Positions 13,149 through 22,449 of a stretch of DNA of 64,000 nt are shown here, one piece after another. Location of the stretch: assembly GCF_000805385.1 (NCBI RefSeq), contig NZ_JTJW01000006.1:1116001-1180000 (forward strand), in the 5' to 3' direction. The notes under the pieces are model-generated. The model was not told where the DNA came from, made no database searches, and saw only the letters and a program-made list of their open reading frames with translations. This DNA is from Mycolicibacterium setense. Its GTDB lineage: Bacteria; Actinomycetota; Actinomycetes; Mycobacteriales; Mycobacteriaceae. How positions within the stretch are numbered: the stretch's first letter is position 1; each line of letters opens with the position of its first letter. A program made the position numbers and the translations under genes.

Positions 13149-13879
13149 GTTTGATTCTGTTGCCGGCTGTCGACGTGGTGGACGGCAAGGCGGTGCGTCT
13201 GGTGCAGGGTAAGGCCGGCAGCGAGACGGACTACGGTTCGGCGCTGGAAGCCGCGGAGGCCTGGCAGCGTGACGGCGCCGAGTGGATCCACCTGGTGGAC
13301 CTGGATGCCGCTTTCGGCCGCGGCAGCAACCGCGAACTGTTGGCCGATCTGGTCGGCAAGCTCGACGTAAAGGTCGAACTGTCCGGTGGCATCCGCGATG
13401 ACGACTCGCTCAAGGCCGCGATGGCCACCGGTTGTGCCCGGGTGAACATCGGCACGGCGGCGCTGGAGAGTCCTGAGTGGTGCCGCGGCGCCATCGCCGA
13501 GTATGGCGATCGGGTGGCGGTCGGGCTGGATGTGCAGTTCGAGAACGGCAGCTGGCGGCTGCGTGGCCGCGGTTGGGAAACCGACGGTGGCGACCTGTGG
13601 CAGGTTCTGGATCGTCTTGACCGCGAAGGGTGTTCGCGGTACGTCGTCACCGACGTCACCAAGGACGGCACTCTCACGGGCCCGAATCTGGAGCTGCTGG
13701 CGGCGGTCGCCGACCGCACCAACGCCCCGGTGATCGCTTCCGGCGGGGTGTCCAGCCTTGATGATCTGCGGGCGATCGCCACTCTGACCGGCCACGGAGT
13801 CGAGGGTGCGATCGTCGGAAAAGCGCTCTACGCCGAACGGTTCACCTTGCCGCAGGCGCTGGCCGCGGTCAGCGGATAA
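13145..13879 (+). CDS. priA: Bifunctional phosphoribosyl isomerase PriA (HisA/TrpF)
   Basis: A (beta/alpha)8 barrel of 244 residues that in actinobacteria isomerises both ProFAR (histidine) and phosphoribosylanthranilate (tryptophan). [18 protein letters not shown] carries the catalytic Asp of strand 1. Phosphate-binding turns are [13 protein letters not shown] and [13 protein letters not shown]. The second general acid is in [15 protein letters not shown]. No separate trpF occurs in the trp block downstream, which fits the dual role. GTG start, 4-base overlap with hisH. Confidence 0.95.
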   Translation: MSLILLPAVDVVDGKAVRLVQGKAGSETDYGSALEAAEAWQRDGAEWIHLVDLDAAFGRGSNRELLADLVGKLDVKVELSGGIRDDDSLKAAMATGCARVNIGTAALESPEWCRGAIAEYGDRVAVGLDVQFENGSWRLRGRGWETDGGDLWQVLDRLDREGCSRYVVTDVTKDGTLTGPNLELLAAVADRTNAPVIASGGVSSLDDLRAIATLTGHGVEGAIVGKALYAERFTLPQALAAVSG

Positions 13880-13883
13880 GCGG

Positions 13884-14705
13884 GTGACTGCCCTGGACCC
13901 GTCGAAGCTGGCCGCGCTGGTCGATGCGGCGACCGAGATCCTCGACGCCGCGTCGGTGCCGTTCATCGCCGGACACCGTGCCGATTCCGCGGTGAGCAAG
14001 CAGGGCAACGACTTTGCCACCGAGGTCGATCTGGCGATCGAACGGCAGGTGGTGCGGGCGCTGACCGAGGCCACCGGGATCGGGGTGCACGGCGAAGAAT
14101 TCGGCGGTGAGCCCATCGATTCACCGCTGGTGTGGGTGCTCGACCCGATCGACGGCACCTTCAACTACGCAGCCGGGTCGCCGATGGCGGCAATTCTGCT
14201 GGGCCTGCTGGCCGATGGCGAGCCGGTCGCCGGCTTGACCTGGCTGCCGTTCACCGGGCAGCGATATTCGGCACTGGCCGGAGGTCCGGTGCGGGACAAC
14301 GGCACCGAGCTGCCGGCCCTCGGATCGCCGACTCTGACCGATTCGATCATCGGGATCCAGACCTTCAACATCGACTCCCGCGGCCGATTCCCCGGCCGGT
14401 ACCGGGTCGAGGTGCTGTCCAACCTCAGCCGGGTGTGCTCGCGCGTACGCATGCACGGCGCCACCGGGGTCGATCTGGCCTACGTCGCGGCCGGGATCCT
14501 GGGCGGGGCCATCAGTTTCGGACACCACATCTGGGATCATGCCGCCGGTGTGGCGCTGGTTCGGGCCGCCGGTGGGATCGTGACAGACCTGGCCGGCGAT
14601 CCGTGGACGGCCGAGTCGAAGTCGGCGTTGGCCGCCGCGCCCGGTGTGCATGAGCGCATGCTGGAGATCGTGAAATCCGCTGGCAATCCGGAGGACTACC
14701 TGTGA
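13884..14705 (+). CDS. impA: Inositol monophosphatase-family phosphatase ImpA
   Basis: A Mg-dependent phosphatase of 273 residues; GTG 13884 lies 4 bases after the priA stop. Metal-binding motifs are intact: [26 protein letters not shown] and the C-terminal [17 protein letters not shown]. In mycobacteria an impA sits in this same spot inside the his cluster. Family members hydrolyse inositol phosphate or histidinol phosphate. Since HisB here lacks the phosphatase domain, a HisN-type role is a reasonable guess from position, but the established mycobacterial histidinol phosphatase is, as I recall, a separate gene. The frame extends upstream without support. Confidence 0.9.
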   Translation: MTALDPSKLAALVDAATEILDAASVPFIAGHRADSAVSKQGNDFATEVDLAIERQVVRALTEATGIGVHGEEFGGEPIDSPLVWVLDPIDGTFNYAAGSPMAAILLGLLADGEPVAGLTWLPFTGQRYSALAGGPVRDNGTELPALGSPTLTDSIIGIQTFNIDSRGRFPGRYRVEVLSNLSRVCSRVRMHGATGVDLAYVAAGILGGAISFGHHIWDHAAGVALVRAAGGIVTDLAGDPWTAESKSALAAAPGVHERMLEIVKSAGNPEDYL

Positions 14706-15487
14706 GCACCATCAGTGATGTCGCAACGCGGATCATCCCGTGCCTCGACGTCGACGCCGGCCGGGTGGTCAAGGGGGTCAACTTCGAGAACCTGCGCGAC
14801 GCAGGCGATCCCGTCGAACTCGCCGCCGCCTACGACGCCGAGGGCGCCGACGAGCTGACCTTCCTCGACGTGACCGCGTCCTCGTCGGGCCGGGCCACCA
14901 TGCTCGAGGTGGTCAAGCGCACCGCTGAGCAGGTGTTCATCCCCCTGACCGTCGGTGGCGGGGTGCGCTCGGTCGATGACGTCGACGTGCTGCTGCGCGC
15001 CGGTGCCGACAAGGTGTCGGTCAACACCGCAGCCATCGCGCGGCCTGAACTCCTGGCCGAGATGGCCCGCCAGTTCGGTTCCCAGTGCATCGTGCTCAGC
15101 GTCGACGCCCGCACCGTGCCGGCCGGTGAGCAACCGACCCCTTCGGGGTGGGAGGTGACCACCCACGGTGGGCGCCGCGGCACCGGAATCGACGCGATCG
15201 AGTGGGCCGCGCGGGGCGCCGAACTGGGGGTCGGCGAGATCCTGCTGAACTCGATGGACCGCGACGGCACCAAGGCGGGGTTCGACCTGCCGATGCTGCG
15301 CGCGGTGCGTGCGGCCGTGGGTGTCCCGGTGATCGCCAGCGGTGGCGCCGGTGCGGTGGCCGATTTCGCGCCCGCCGTGCAGGCCGGCGCGGACGCGGTG
15401 CTGGCCGCGAGCGTGTTCCATTTCCGGGAGCTGACCATCGGCCAGGTGAAGGCGGCGATGGCGGCGGAGGGGATTGTGGTGAGGTGA
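14702..15487 (+). CDS. hisF: Imidazole glycerol phosphate synthase, cyclase subunit HisF
   Basis: A (beta/alpha)8-barrel cyclase taking PRFAR and ammonia from HisH to IGP and AICAR. 261 residues, GTG start overlapping impA by 4 bases. [19 protein letters not shown] carries the strand-1 catalytic Asp. Phosphate-binding turns are [11 protein letters not shown] and [24 protein letters not shown] contains the second catalytic Asp. [12 protein letters not shown] is also typical. The ammonia tunnel partner HisH is encoded two genes upstream. Confidence 0.97.
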   Translation: MSTISDVATRIIPCLDVDAGRVVKGVNFENLRDAGDPVELAAAYDAEGADELTFLDVTASSSGRATMLEVVKRTAEQVFIPLTVGGGVRSVDDVDVLLRAGADKVSVNTAAIARPELLAEMARQFGSQCIVLSVDARTVPAGEQPTPSGWEVTTHGGRRGTGIDAIEWAARGAELGVGEILLNSMDRDGTKAGFDLPMLRAVRAAVGVPVIASGGAGAVADFAPAVQAGADAVLAASVFHFRELTIGQVKAAMAAEGIVVR

Positions 15488-15831
15488 GTCTCGATCCGAA
15501 GATCGCTGCACGGCTGAAGCGCAATGCCGACGGATTGTTCTGCGCCGTGGCGCAGGAGCGGGGGACCGGTCAGGTGCTGATGGTCGCCTGGATGGATGAC
15601 GATGCGCTGGCCCGCACCCTGGAAACCCGTGAGGCTACATACTTTTCGCGGTCGCGCGGCGAGCAGTGGGTCAAGGGACTGACGTCCGGGCACACGCAGT
15701 ACGTGCACTCGGTCCGCTTGGACTGCGACGGTGACACCGTGTTGCTGGAAGTCGACCAGACCGGCGCCGCGTGCCACACCGGCGCGCACACCTGCTTCGA
15801 CGCGGACGTGCTTTTGCCGCCCGTGGACTGA
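15484..15831 (+). CDS. hisI: Phosphoribosyl-AMP cyclohydrolase HisI
   Basis: Zn/Mg-dependent opening of the adenine ring of phosphoribosyl-AMP. GTG 15484 overlaps the hisF stop (GTGA) and gives 115 residues, the usual monofunctional length; a longer upstream frame is a shadow of hisF. Signature elements: [34 protein letters not shown], the metal-binding [14 protein letters not shown] and the paired cysteines of [14 protein letters not shown]. It is the end of the his cluster. hisG and hisE are not in the window. Confidence 0.96.
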   Translation: MSLDPKIAARLKRNADGLFCAVAQERGTGQVLMVAWMDDDALARTLETREATYFSRSRGEQWVKGLTSGHTQYVHSVRLDCDGDTVLLEVDQTGAACHTGAHTCFDADVLLPPVD

Positions 15832-15855
15832 CTGACGCGGTATTACCGTGGAGCG

Positions 15856-16413
15856 ATGGGAGATTGGTCGCAGTCATTGGTTGATGCCGAGGTGTCCGCC
15901 GCGGACGCACCGGCGCTGGGTGCCCGCCTGACCCGCTGGCTCATCGACACCGGGATCATCAGTGCCGAGCAAACTGACTGCGTGCTCGGGACGCCGCTTG
16001 GTCATCCGCCCGGACCGAACTATGGCCGTGCCATCGGCGGTACCGAACCGGCACCGGCGCTCTGGACGAACGGGGCTGCAATCAGCGTCGGCCGAGTCGT
16101 GTCGTACAGCTACGAGCCGGAGGTCCTGACCTGTCGGCGCTGCGGGGACCGGGAGTTGCTGTCTCCGAATGATCAGAAGTGGCAAGCGGCGTTCACCGCC
16201 ATCGGTGAGTGGGCCGATGGTGGCGTCGGTGCGATGCCGTGCGCGTCTTGTGGTGCCGCCAACGACCTCAACGGGTGGGATTGGGAGCCGACCTGGGGCT
16301 TCGGCCTCCTGACCATGGAGGTCTGGAATTGGAATCCCCTGGCGCCCGAGTTCATCGCCGAGGTCAGCGGATTTCTCGGGCACCGGGTCGTCTACACCCA
16401 CTTCAAACTCTGA
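15856..16413 (+). CDS. Uncharacterised zinc-ribbon-like protein
   Basis: A 185-residue protein of unknown function. Two CxxC pairs, LTCRRCGD (about residue 95) and MPCASCGA (about 130), are spaced as a zinc ribbon. They are separated by NDQKWQAAFTAIGEWADGG and followed by a tryptophan-rich stretch (GWDWEPTWGF, EVWNWNP). There is no signal peptide or membrane segment. It starts 24 bases after hisI and ends 50 bases before the DNA methylase, on the same strand, at a point where other mycobacteria have a different gene. It may belong to the accessory insertion with the methylase or be an unrelated passenger. Confidence 0.65.
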   Translation: MGDWSQSLVDAEVSAADAPALGARLTRWLIDTGIISAEQTDCVLGTPLGHPPGPNYGRAIGGTEPAPALWTNGAAISVGRVVSYSYEPEVLTCRRCGDRELLSPNDQKWQAAFTAIGEWADGGVGAMPCASCGAANDLNGWDWEPTWGFGLLTMEVWNWNPLAPEFIAEVSGFLGHRVVYTHFKL

Positions 16414-16463
16414 GCGGGCGTTGCGGACATCGGTTTGTCGGTGCAGTACCGCACAATAGCGGG

Positions 16464-18086
16464 GTGACCGAGTCCGCCACCGCCCGCAAAGCGCGCGGGG
16501 CGTTCTTCACGCCATCCCAGATCACCGATTACCTGGCCCAATGGGCCGTGCGCTCGGCCGATGAACGGATCCTGGAGCCCTCGGCAGGTGATGCGGCCTT
16601 CATGGTGGCCGCCACCCGTAGGTTGCGCGCGCTCGGTGTCGACCAACCCGCACTGGACGGCATCGAGATTCATCCGTCCAGTGCTACCACCGCACGCCGC
16701 CGCGTCACCGAAGCCGGGGGACGGGCGAGGATCAGAACGGCGGATTTCTTCGCGATCGAACCGCGTGCCGAATACACCGCGGTGATCGGCAACCCGCCCT
16801 ACATCCGTTATCAGGATTTCCGCGGGGCCACCCGGGCCCAGTCGCGCCGGGCAGCGCTCAAGGCCGGGGTCACGTTGTCGGGGCTGGCGTCGAGCTGGGC
16901 GGCATTCACGGTGCACTCGGCGTTGTTCCTCAAGCCGGGCGGCCGGCTGGCGCTGGTGTTGCCCGCCGAGTTGCTCAGTGTCAACTACGCCGCGGCGGTG
17001 CGGAAGTTCTTGTTCGACCGGTTCACCAGCGTCGAGTTGGTGATGTTCGACGAGCAAGTGTTCCCCGAGGCCGAAGCCGATGTGGTGCTGCTGCTGGCCG
17101 ACGGCTATGGGGGCGGACCGTGCGACCACGCCGTCATCCATCGGGCCCGCAACGCGGATTCACTGAGATCTGAACTCGCACAGCGCAGTTGGTCACCCCG
17201 TGATCCCTCCGACAAATGGGTGAGCGGCCTGATCGGCAACGCGCCGGTCGACGCGCTCCATGGCCTGCACACCGACGGGTACTACTCCACGCTGGAGACC
17301 TGGGGTGACACCACCTTGGGAATGGTGACCGGCAACAACAGTTTCTTCGCGCTGTCCCCGGAACGCGTCCGTGAACTCGGCCTGCGGCCCACCGATCTGC
17401 TGCCGTTGTCGCCGCCGGGCAGCGCCCACCTGCGTGGCCTGACACTCACCCCGGAGCAGTTGGCCAGGCTGGGGGAAGAGGGCCGTTCGACTCACCTCTT
17501 CCGTCCGACGGGGCCCCCGTCAGCCGCCGCACAGCGTTATATCGATGCCGGTCATGCCGCCGGGGTCCACCTGGCCTACAAGTGCCGGGTACGCCGGCCC
17601 TGGTACCTGGTGCCGCTGGTGATCCCGGCTGACCTGCTGCTCACGTGTATGAACGCCGACACCCCCCGGCTGATCATCAACCGGGCCAAGGCCCATCACC
17701 TCAACTCAGTGCATGGCGTGTACCTGCGCGAGGGCGTGCGGAAGCTGGGCCGCGACCTGTTGGGGTTGGCCGCGCTGAACTCGGTGACGGTGTTGCATGC
17801 CGAGATCGTCGGGCGCTCCTACGGCGGCGGCATCCTCAAGATCGAACCGCGCGAGGCGGACCGCTGGCTGGTGCCCTCGCCCGAGCTGGTATCCGCTCGC
17901 GCCCACGAGTTGCGGGCGGTGCGCCGCCGCGTCGCAATGTTGTTGGAGCGCGGCAACCTCCTCGAGGCGACCCACCTCGTCGACGACGCGTTGGGGCTGG
18001 CGGGCCGCGTCGACCTGGAACCTGTTCGGACGGCGCGCGATTCATTGGCGACACGCCGGACGGTAAGGTCTCGGCGTGCCCGCTGA
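16464..18086 (+). CDS. N6-adenine DNA methyltransferase
   Basis: A 540-residue protein starting at GTG 16464 (MTESATARKARGAFFTPSQI). The SAM-binding motif I appears as ILEPSAGDAAFMVAATRR (about residues 35-50). The catalytic amino-methyltransferase motif IV is NPPYIRYQDF (Asn110). GAFFTPSQI is the FTP-type lead-in common to gamma-class adenine methylases. The C-terminal half (about 270-540), with NNSFFALSPERVRELGL and TPRLIINRAKAHHLNSVHG, has the look of a target-recognition region of TaqI-like enzymes. It should methylate adenine in a specific site. Its 3' end overlaps the next gene by 11 bases, indicating coupled expression. Confidence 0.85.
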   Translation: MTESATARKARGAFFTPSQITDYLAQWAVRSADERILEPSAGDAAFMVAATRRLRALGVDQPALDGIEIHPSSATTARRRVTEAGGRARIRTADFFAIEPRAEYTAVIGNPPYIRYQDFRGATRAQSRRAALKAGVTLSGLASSWAAFTVHSALFLKPGGRLALVLPAELLSVNYAAAVRKFLFDRFTSVELVMFDEQVFPEAEADVVLLLADGYGGGPCDHAVIHRARNADSLRSELAQRSWSPRDPSDKWVSGLIGNAPVDALHGLHTDGYYSTLETWGDTTLGMVTGNNSFFALSPERVRELGLRPTDLLPLSPPGSAHLRGLTLTPEQLARLGEEGRSTHLFRPTGPPSAAAQRYIDAGHAAGVHLAYKCRVRRPWYLVPLVIPADLLLTCMNADTPRLIINRAKAHHLNSVHGVYLREGVRKLGRDLLGLAALNSVTVLHAEIVGRSYGGGILKIEPREADRWLVPSPELVSARAHELRAVRRRVAMLLERGNLLEATHLVDDALGLAGRVDLEPVRTARDSLATRRTVRSRRAR

Positions 18087-19071
18087 ACCGTCGACCAAAG
18101 CCACCGCGTGGGCCATTTTCGACCGGATCGTGGCCGACGCCGCGCCGGCGGGTGTGCACACCAACCCGTGGGTGCGGGTGGCCGGCGAGCTGAGCTTCGT
18201 TCCCGATTTCCGGGTTCTGCGCAAGCTGCTCGGTGTGCCGTTGTTCCTCAACGCGCCGTCCACGACCGGGGTTCCGGCGTTGGCTCTCGATGTGTGGCTG
18301 GCCTACGAGCTGCGGCGCGCGGGGTTCGATCCGGATGCGGTGTGGCCGCGGCCCACCGATCCGCGCATCATGCCCAGTGCCATCGCCAATCTGCTCGAGG
18401 CGCTGCCGCAGAAGGAACGCCATCTGATCGAGCAACGGCTGCAGCGCTCGATGAAAGGCGTTGCCGGCTCCAGCGCCAGCGTGCTGGGCAAGCACTACAT
18501 GAAGCAGGTCGACGTGGTGATGTCGGACTGGGACACCGGCCCGGAATTGCTGATCAGCACCAAACGGATGGACTCGAGCTTCGGCAAAAACGCCGCCAAC
18601 CGGGTCGAGGAAAGCTACGGCGACGCCAAGAATCTGCGGCTGCGCCACCCGTTGTCGGCCCTGGGGTTCGTGTACGGCCTGCGCTCGACAATTTTGAGCA
18701 CTGAACCGGACAAGGCCGAGTGGCTGATCGACCTGCTCGGCAAGCTCGGGACTGAAGACGACGCTTACCATGCCGTGGCGCTGGTGATGATCGACTACGA
18801 CTCGGACAACGCCGAAACTCCGGACGAGGAAGTCGACAGCATCGAAAAGGCCGAGCCGGACACGTTGTTCGAGATCGTGGATGTGGCCACGGCCGCCGTC
18901 GACGAGGCTTTGGCGGCGCTGCCCGACATCGCGATCCGGCATGACACCGTGCCGCCCCAGCTGCAGCCGTCGCGGTTCCTGGCGACCATGGTGTCGCGGG
19001 TCATCGACACCACGCCGGTGACCCGGCACCGTGAGGCGCGTCGGCGTCGCAACACGCCGGTCGAGGCCTGA
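18076..19071 (+). CDS. Putative restriction-endonuclease partner (PD-(D/E)XK-like), uncharacterised
   Basis: A 331-residue protein I do not recognise by family name. Near the middle, QVDVV (Asp146) is followed by GPELLISTKRM (Glu157, Lys163), which fits a hydrophobic-strand D-x(n)-(E/S)-x-K layout like PD-(D/E)XK nucleases. Next comes SSFGKNAANRVEESYGDAKN, a conserved-looking helical region of the kind seen after the active site in type II enzymes. The N-terminus is neither a signal nor a membrane segment. GTG 18076 overlaps the methylase frame by 11 bases, the usual intimacy of a type II pair. The enzymatic role is inference from context and one motif. Confidence 0.55.
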   Translation: MPAEPSTKATAWAIFDRIVADAAPAGVHTNPWVRVAGELSFVPDFRVLRKLLGVPLFLNAPSTTGVPALALDVWLAYELRRAGFDPDAVWPRPTDPRIMPSAIANLLEALPQKERHLIEQRLQRSMKGVAGSSASVLGKHYMKQVDVVMSDWDTGPELLISTKRMDSSFGKNAANRVEESYGDAKNLRLRHPLSALGFVYGLRSTILSTEPDKAEWLIDLLGKLGTEDDAYHAVALVMIDYDSDNAETPDEEVDSIEKAEPDTLFEIVDVATAAVDEALAALPDIAIRHDTVPPQLQPSRFLATMVSRVIDTTPVTRHREARRRRNTPVEA

Positions 19072-19078
19072 GCAGTAG

Positions 19079-19876
19079 CTACAACACCCGCGAGCTGGCC
19101 TTGGCCCGTGCGCTCCACCTGCCGTCCTGGAACCCGACCTCCACGGGGTGCGCGAAGGCCTCGCTGACGTGCTCGGTGTTGACCACGTCGTGGGCCGGCC
19201 CGCTGGCGACCGTCCGTCCCTCAGCGATCAGCAGGGCATGCGTGGTGCTCGTCGGCAGTTCCTCGAGGTGGTGGGTGACCAGGATCGAGGCCATGTCGGG
19301 ATGTGAGTCATCTAGTGTGTCAAGGGTTTCCAGCAGCTGTTCGCGGGCCGCAACGTCGAGGCCGGTGGTGGGTTCGTCCAGCAGCAGCAGCTGAGGATCG
19401 GCGATCAACGCCCGGGCGATCAGGGTGCGGCCGCGTTCGCCCTGTGACAACGTCGGCCAGATCGCGTCGATACGGGCCGACAGCCCGACGGTGTCGATCA
19501 GTTCCTCGGCCCGGCGCGCCTGCTCGGCCGTGGGCGTCCAATGCGCGGCGATGTCGATGGTGGCCGTGATGCCGGTGAGCACCACCTCGCGCACGGTGAG
19601 CGGATACTGCAGGCGGTGGCGGGGATTCACGTGGCCGATGGAGCGACGCAGCACCGCGAGATCGGTACGGCCCATCTGGCCGCCGAGCACGTGCACGGTC
19701 CCTGTCGTCGGAAACGTCACGGCCGCACAGAAACCCAGCAGTGTGCTCTTTCCGGCACCGTTGGGTCCCAGCAGGGCCCAGTGCTCACCGGACTGCACGG
19801 TCAGGGAGATGCCGTCGATGATCTGCTTGCCGTCACGGCGGAAGGTCACATCGGCGATGTCGAGGACCGGGGTCAT
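19079..19876 (-). CDS. ABC transporter ATP-binding protein (orphan ATPase)
   Basis: A single 265-residue nucleotide-binding domain. Walker A is ALLGPNGAGKSTLLGF, the Q-loop region is RRSIGHVNPRHRLQYPLTVREVV, the signature is the less usual LSQGERGR, Walker B is LLLLDEPTTGLD, and the H-loop is ILVTHHLEELP. No permease or binding protein is adjacent, so it either serves a distant membrane partner or belongs to the small soluble ModF/YlmA-type ATPases, which the signature resembles. It overlaps the upstream GntR gene by 4 bases and must be cotranscribed with it. Confidence 0.85.
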   Translation of the reverse strand: MTPVLDIADVTFRRDGKQIIDGISLTVQSGEHWALLGPNGAGKSTLLGFCAAVTFPTTGTVHVLGGQMGRTDLAVLRRSIGHVNPRHRLQYPLTVREVVLTGITATIDIAAHWTPTAEQARRAEELIDTVGLSARIDAIWPTLSQGERGRTLIARALIADPQLLLLDEPTTGLDVAAREQLLETLDTLDDSHPDMASILVTHHLEELPTSTTHALLIAEGRTVASGPAHDVVNTEHVSEAFAHPVEVGFQDGRWSARAKASSRVL

Positions 19877-20544
19877 GCGAAAGACTCCTTCAATGAGCTC
19901 AAATGGGTTCTGCTGGCGGCTGCGGCGGCCGCGGGGTCACGGGCGATGATGGCGTCGGCCAGTTGCTGGTGCAGGTCGTGGTCGCAGGGCTCGGAGGCGA
20001 TCGGCCGGATCTTGAGCATGTCGATCATGGCCAGCCGCAGCCGGGGCAGGAACGCGTCGAACAACTGGAGCAACACCTCGTTGTGGGCTGCGGCAATCAC
20101 GGTGCGGTGAAACGCCATGTCCGCGTCGACATGGTCGGGTACCGACTGGCCGAGCACCCCGCGGGCAACCAGGGTGCGGCGGATCGCGCGTAGATCGGCG
20201 GGCGTGCGCCGGGTGGCCGCCAGCGCGGCGGCCTCGGCCTCGATCGCGATGCGCGCCTCGATCACCGACACGATCGTGGCGCGGCGCAGGACGGTGTCCC
20301 AATCTTCGGCGGCGTCGAGCGCGGTTACGAACACCCCGGCGCCCTGTCGGCTCTCCAGCACGCCCTTGCCGGACAGTTCGCGGATCGCTTCGCGCAGGGT
20401 GGAGCGGCCCACGCCGAGCTGGGCGGCCAGGGTGGTCTCACCGGGAAGGCGATGGCCCAGCGGCCATTCGCCCTGGCGGATGCGCGTCAGGAGGAGCTGG
20501 GCCGTCTGGGCCGCCAGCGGGTGACGCTGAACTTGGGACGTCAT
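19873..20544 (-). CDS. GntR/FadR-family transcriptional regulator
   Basis: A 223-residue protein starting at ATG 20544 (MTSQVQRHPLAAQTAQLLLT); the longer frame upstream overlaps leuA and its leader. The winged helix-turn-helix is clear: WPLGHRLPGETTLAAQLGVG, RSTLREAIRELSGKGVLESR. The C-terminal two-thirds is an all-helical FCD-type ligand domain with metal-type residues (DADMAFHRTVIAAAHN, CDHDLHQQLADAI). It diverges from leuA across a 46-base gap before the leader peptide, so regulation of leuA or of its own operon with the ABC ATPase is plausible. The effector, perhaps an organic acid, is unknown. Confidence 0.85.
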   Translation of the reverse strand: MTSQVQRHPLAAQTAQLLLTRIRQGEWPLGHRLPGETTLAAQLGVGRSTLREAIRELSGKGVLESRQGAGVFVTALDAAEDWDTVLRRATIVSVIEARIAIEAEAAALAATRRTPADLRAIRRTLVARGVLGQSVPDHVDADMAFHRTVIAAAHNEVLLQLFDAFLPRLRLAMIDMLKIRPIASEPCDHDLHQQLADAIIARDPAAAAAASRTHLSSLKESFA

Positions 20545-20575
20545 CGCAACCTGTCTACTTGTCTGAGGAGTTGTG

Positions 20576-20581
20576 TATAGT
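20576..20581 (+). promoter_or_regulatory. -10 box (TATAGT) for leuL-leuA
   Basis: TATAGT matches the mycobacterial SigA -10 well and ends 9 bases before the leader-peptide ATG at 20591. The transcript would therefore start at or just before that ATG, making the leader peptide leaderless or nearly so. No convincing -35 is seen. Confidence 0.55.
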
Positions 20582-20590
20582 CTAGCCATC

Positions 20591-20632
20591 ATGACGCGCG
20601 TCCTGCTCCTTAGCCGCCGCGGCGGGGCCTGA
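20591..20632 (+). CDS. leuL: Leucine leader peptide (LeuL-type)
   Basis: A 13-codon reading frame, [13 protein letters not shown], lies directly downstream of a -10 box and upstream of a hairpin and leuA. Residues 5-7 are three consecutive leucine codons written with three different codons (CTG, CTC, CTT at 20603-20611). This is the arrangement of a ribosome-stalling leader in amino-acid attenuation. No Shine-Dalgarno precedes the ATG, consistent with leaderless translation. The stop codon is 1 base before the first arm of the terminator-like hairpin. It is too short for similarity tests; the call rests on position and leucine content. Confidence 0.7.
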   Translation: MTRVLLLSRRGGA

Positions 20633-20633
20633 A

Positions 20634-20680
20634 TCGACCGGCCCCCTGCCGTGGGGCTGTGTCGCGCCGGTCGAATTTTC
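20634..20680 (+). terminator. Attenuator hairpin upstream of leuA
   Basis: Outer stem TCGACCGG (20634-20641) pairs with CCGGTCGA (20667-20674) and encloses an inner GCCCC/GGGGC stem (20641-20657). AATTTTC follows, a weak U-tract. Leader codons GGCGGGGCC (20621-20629) can alternatively pair with GGCCCCCTGCC (20640-20650), giving mutually exclusive structures as in classical attenuators. Confidence 0.65.
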
Positions 20681-20700
20681 AGCCGACCGAAGGCGCTCCC

Positions 20701-22449
20701 ATGACCAACCTGACATTTCCCACGATCAACAGCCCGGCCGGGGACATCCCGGCGCAGGCACCGAGCTGGAACCGCCAGCGGCAGTCCCAGATGCCGTCGC
20801 ACCGTTACGCCGCAGTCTATGACCGAGTCGAAGTTCCTCTGGTGCAACGTAATTGGCCCGACGCCCGTATCACCGCCGCGCCGCTATGGGTGCCGGTCGA
20901 TCTGCGTGACGGCAACCAAGCGCTGGCCGAACCGATGGACCCGGCCCGCAAACGCCGCTTCTTCGAGCTGCTCGTCGCCATGGGCTACAAGGAGATCGAG
21001 GTCGGTTATCCGTCGGCGTCCCAGACCGACTTCGACTTCGTCCGGCTACTGGCAGAATCCGACATCGCGCCGCCAGACGTCACCATCGTGGTGTTCGTCC
21101 CGGCGCGCCGCGATCTGATCGAACGGACCGTGGACTCGGTTCGCGGCATCGGCAACGACGTCGTCATCCACATGTACACCGCCACCGCACCCACCTGGCG
21201 CGACGTCGTGCTGGGGAAATCCCGCACCGAATTGCGGGACCTCATCCTGGCCGGCGCGCAGGACGTTCTCGAATGCACCGAGGGCATGCCGAATGTGCGA
21301 TTCGAATTCTCCCCGGAGGTGTTCAACCTCACTGAGCCCGACTACGTGCTGGAGCTGTGCGACGCGGTCACGCAGCGGTGGCAGGCCACGCCCGATCGCC
21401 CGGTCATCCTGAACCTGCCTGCCACGGTCGAAGTCGCCACCCCGAACGTGTATGCCGATCAGATCGAATACATGCACCGCAACGTATCTCGTCGCGACAG
21501 CGTCATCCTGTCGGTTCATCCGCACAACGACCGGGGCACCGGCATCGCGTGTGCCGAACTGGCGGTGCTGGCCGGGGCGCAGCGCGTGGAGGGCTGCGTG
21601 TTCGGCAACGGTGAACGTACGGGCAACGTCGACATCGCCACTCTGGCGCTGAATCTGCATGCCCAGGGCGTGGATCCGATGATCGACTTCTCGGACATCG
21701 ACGAGATCGCCCGGACGGTCAGCCACTGCACCCGCATGCCGATCCACGAACGTCATCCGTATGTCGGGGACATGGTGCACACGGCGTTCTCCGGAACGCA
21801 TCAGGACGCGATCAAGAAGGGCTTCGCCGAACATCGCGCCAGGGCGGCCGCCACCGGCCAACCCGAAAGCGAAATCGATTGGCGGGTGCCGTATCTGCCC
21901 ATCGACCCCGCCGACATCGGCCGCACCTACGATGCGGTGATCCGGGTGAACTCGCAATCCGGCAAGGGCGGTATCGCGTATCTGCTGGCAGGAGAATACG
22001 GCCTGGAGTTACCGCGTCGGCTGCAGATCGACTTCGCCCGCCACGTCCAGGACCACACCGACGAAAGCGGTGCCGAGGTCACCGCTGCCGACCTCTTCGA
22101 CCTGTTCGAGGCGACCTACATTGATCCGTCGGGCCCGGTGCAGCTCAAGGACTGGCACACCGGCGGTGACGGTGCCTCCGCGGTCACCGAACTCACCCTG
22201 GTCGCCGACGGGCGCACCAGCGCCAGCACGCACCGTGGGATCGGTCCGGTCGATGCCCTGACGGCCGCACTGGCAGAACTCGGTCATCGGATCGAGGTGC
22301 TGAGTCTGACCCAGCAGTCGATCGGCAGCACCGCCGTCAGTTACCTGGAGTACCGGGCAGCCGGACGCATCGGCTGGGCGTGTGGCCGCAGCGATTCGGT
22401 GCTGGCGGCATCGATGGCGGCGGTGCTGCGGGCGGTCAACGCGCCTTGA
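20701..22449 (+). CDS. leuA: 2-isopropylmalate synthase LeuA
   Basis: Condenses acetyl-CoA with 2-ketoisovalerate in the first committed step of leucine synthesis. 582 residues from ATG 20701, with GAAGG at 20689-20693. The catalytic barrel is clear: [17 protein letters not shown] (metal Asp), [50 protein letters not shown] and [29 protein letters not shown] leads into the C-terminal leucine-feedback domain. In M. tuberculosis, leuA is elsewhere (Rv3710) and carries C-terminal tandem repeats that are absent here, so this may be a second copy. The leader and hairpin upstream suggest control by leucine supply, and the GntR gene diverges. Confidence 0.93.
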   Translation: MTNLTFPTINSPAGDIPAQAPSWNRQRQSQMPSHRYAAVYDRVEVPLVQRNWPDARITAAPLWVPVDLRDGNQALAEPMDPARKRRFFELLVAMGYKEIEVGYPSASQTDFDFVRLLAESDIAPPDVTIVVFVPARRDLIERTVDSVRGIGNDVVIHMYTATAPTWRDVVLGKSRTELRDLILAGAQDVLECTEGMPNVRFEFSPEVFNLTEPDYVLELCDAVTQRWQATPDRPVILNLPATVEVATPNVYADQIEYMHRNVSRRDSVILSVHPHNDRGTGIACAELAVLAGAQRVEGCVFGNGERTGNVDIATLALNLHAQGVDPMIDFSDIDEIARTVSHCTRMPIHERHPYVGDMVHTAFSGTHQDAIKKGFAEHRARAAATGQPESEIDWRVPYLPIDPADIGRTYDAVIRVNSQSGKGGIAYLLAGEYGLELPRRLQIDFARHVQDHTDESGAEVTAADLFDLFEATYIDPSGPVQLKDWHTGGDGASAVTELTLVADGRTSASTHRGIGPVDALTAALAELGHRIEVLSLTQQSIGSTAVSYLEYRAAGRIGWACGRSDSVLAASMAAVLRAVNAP

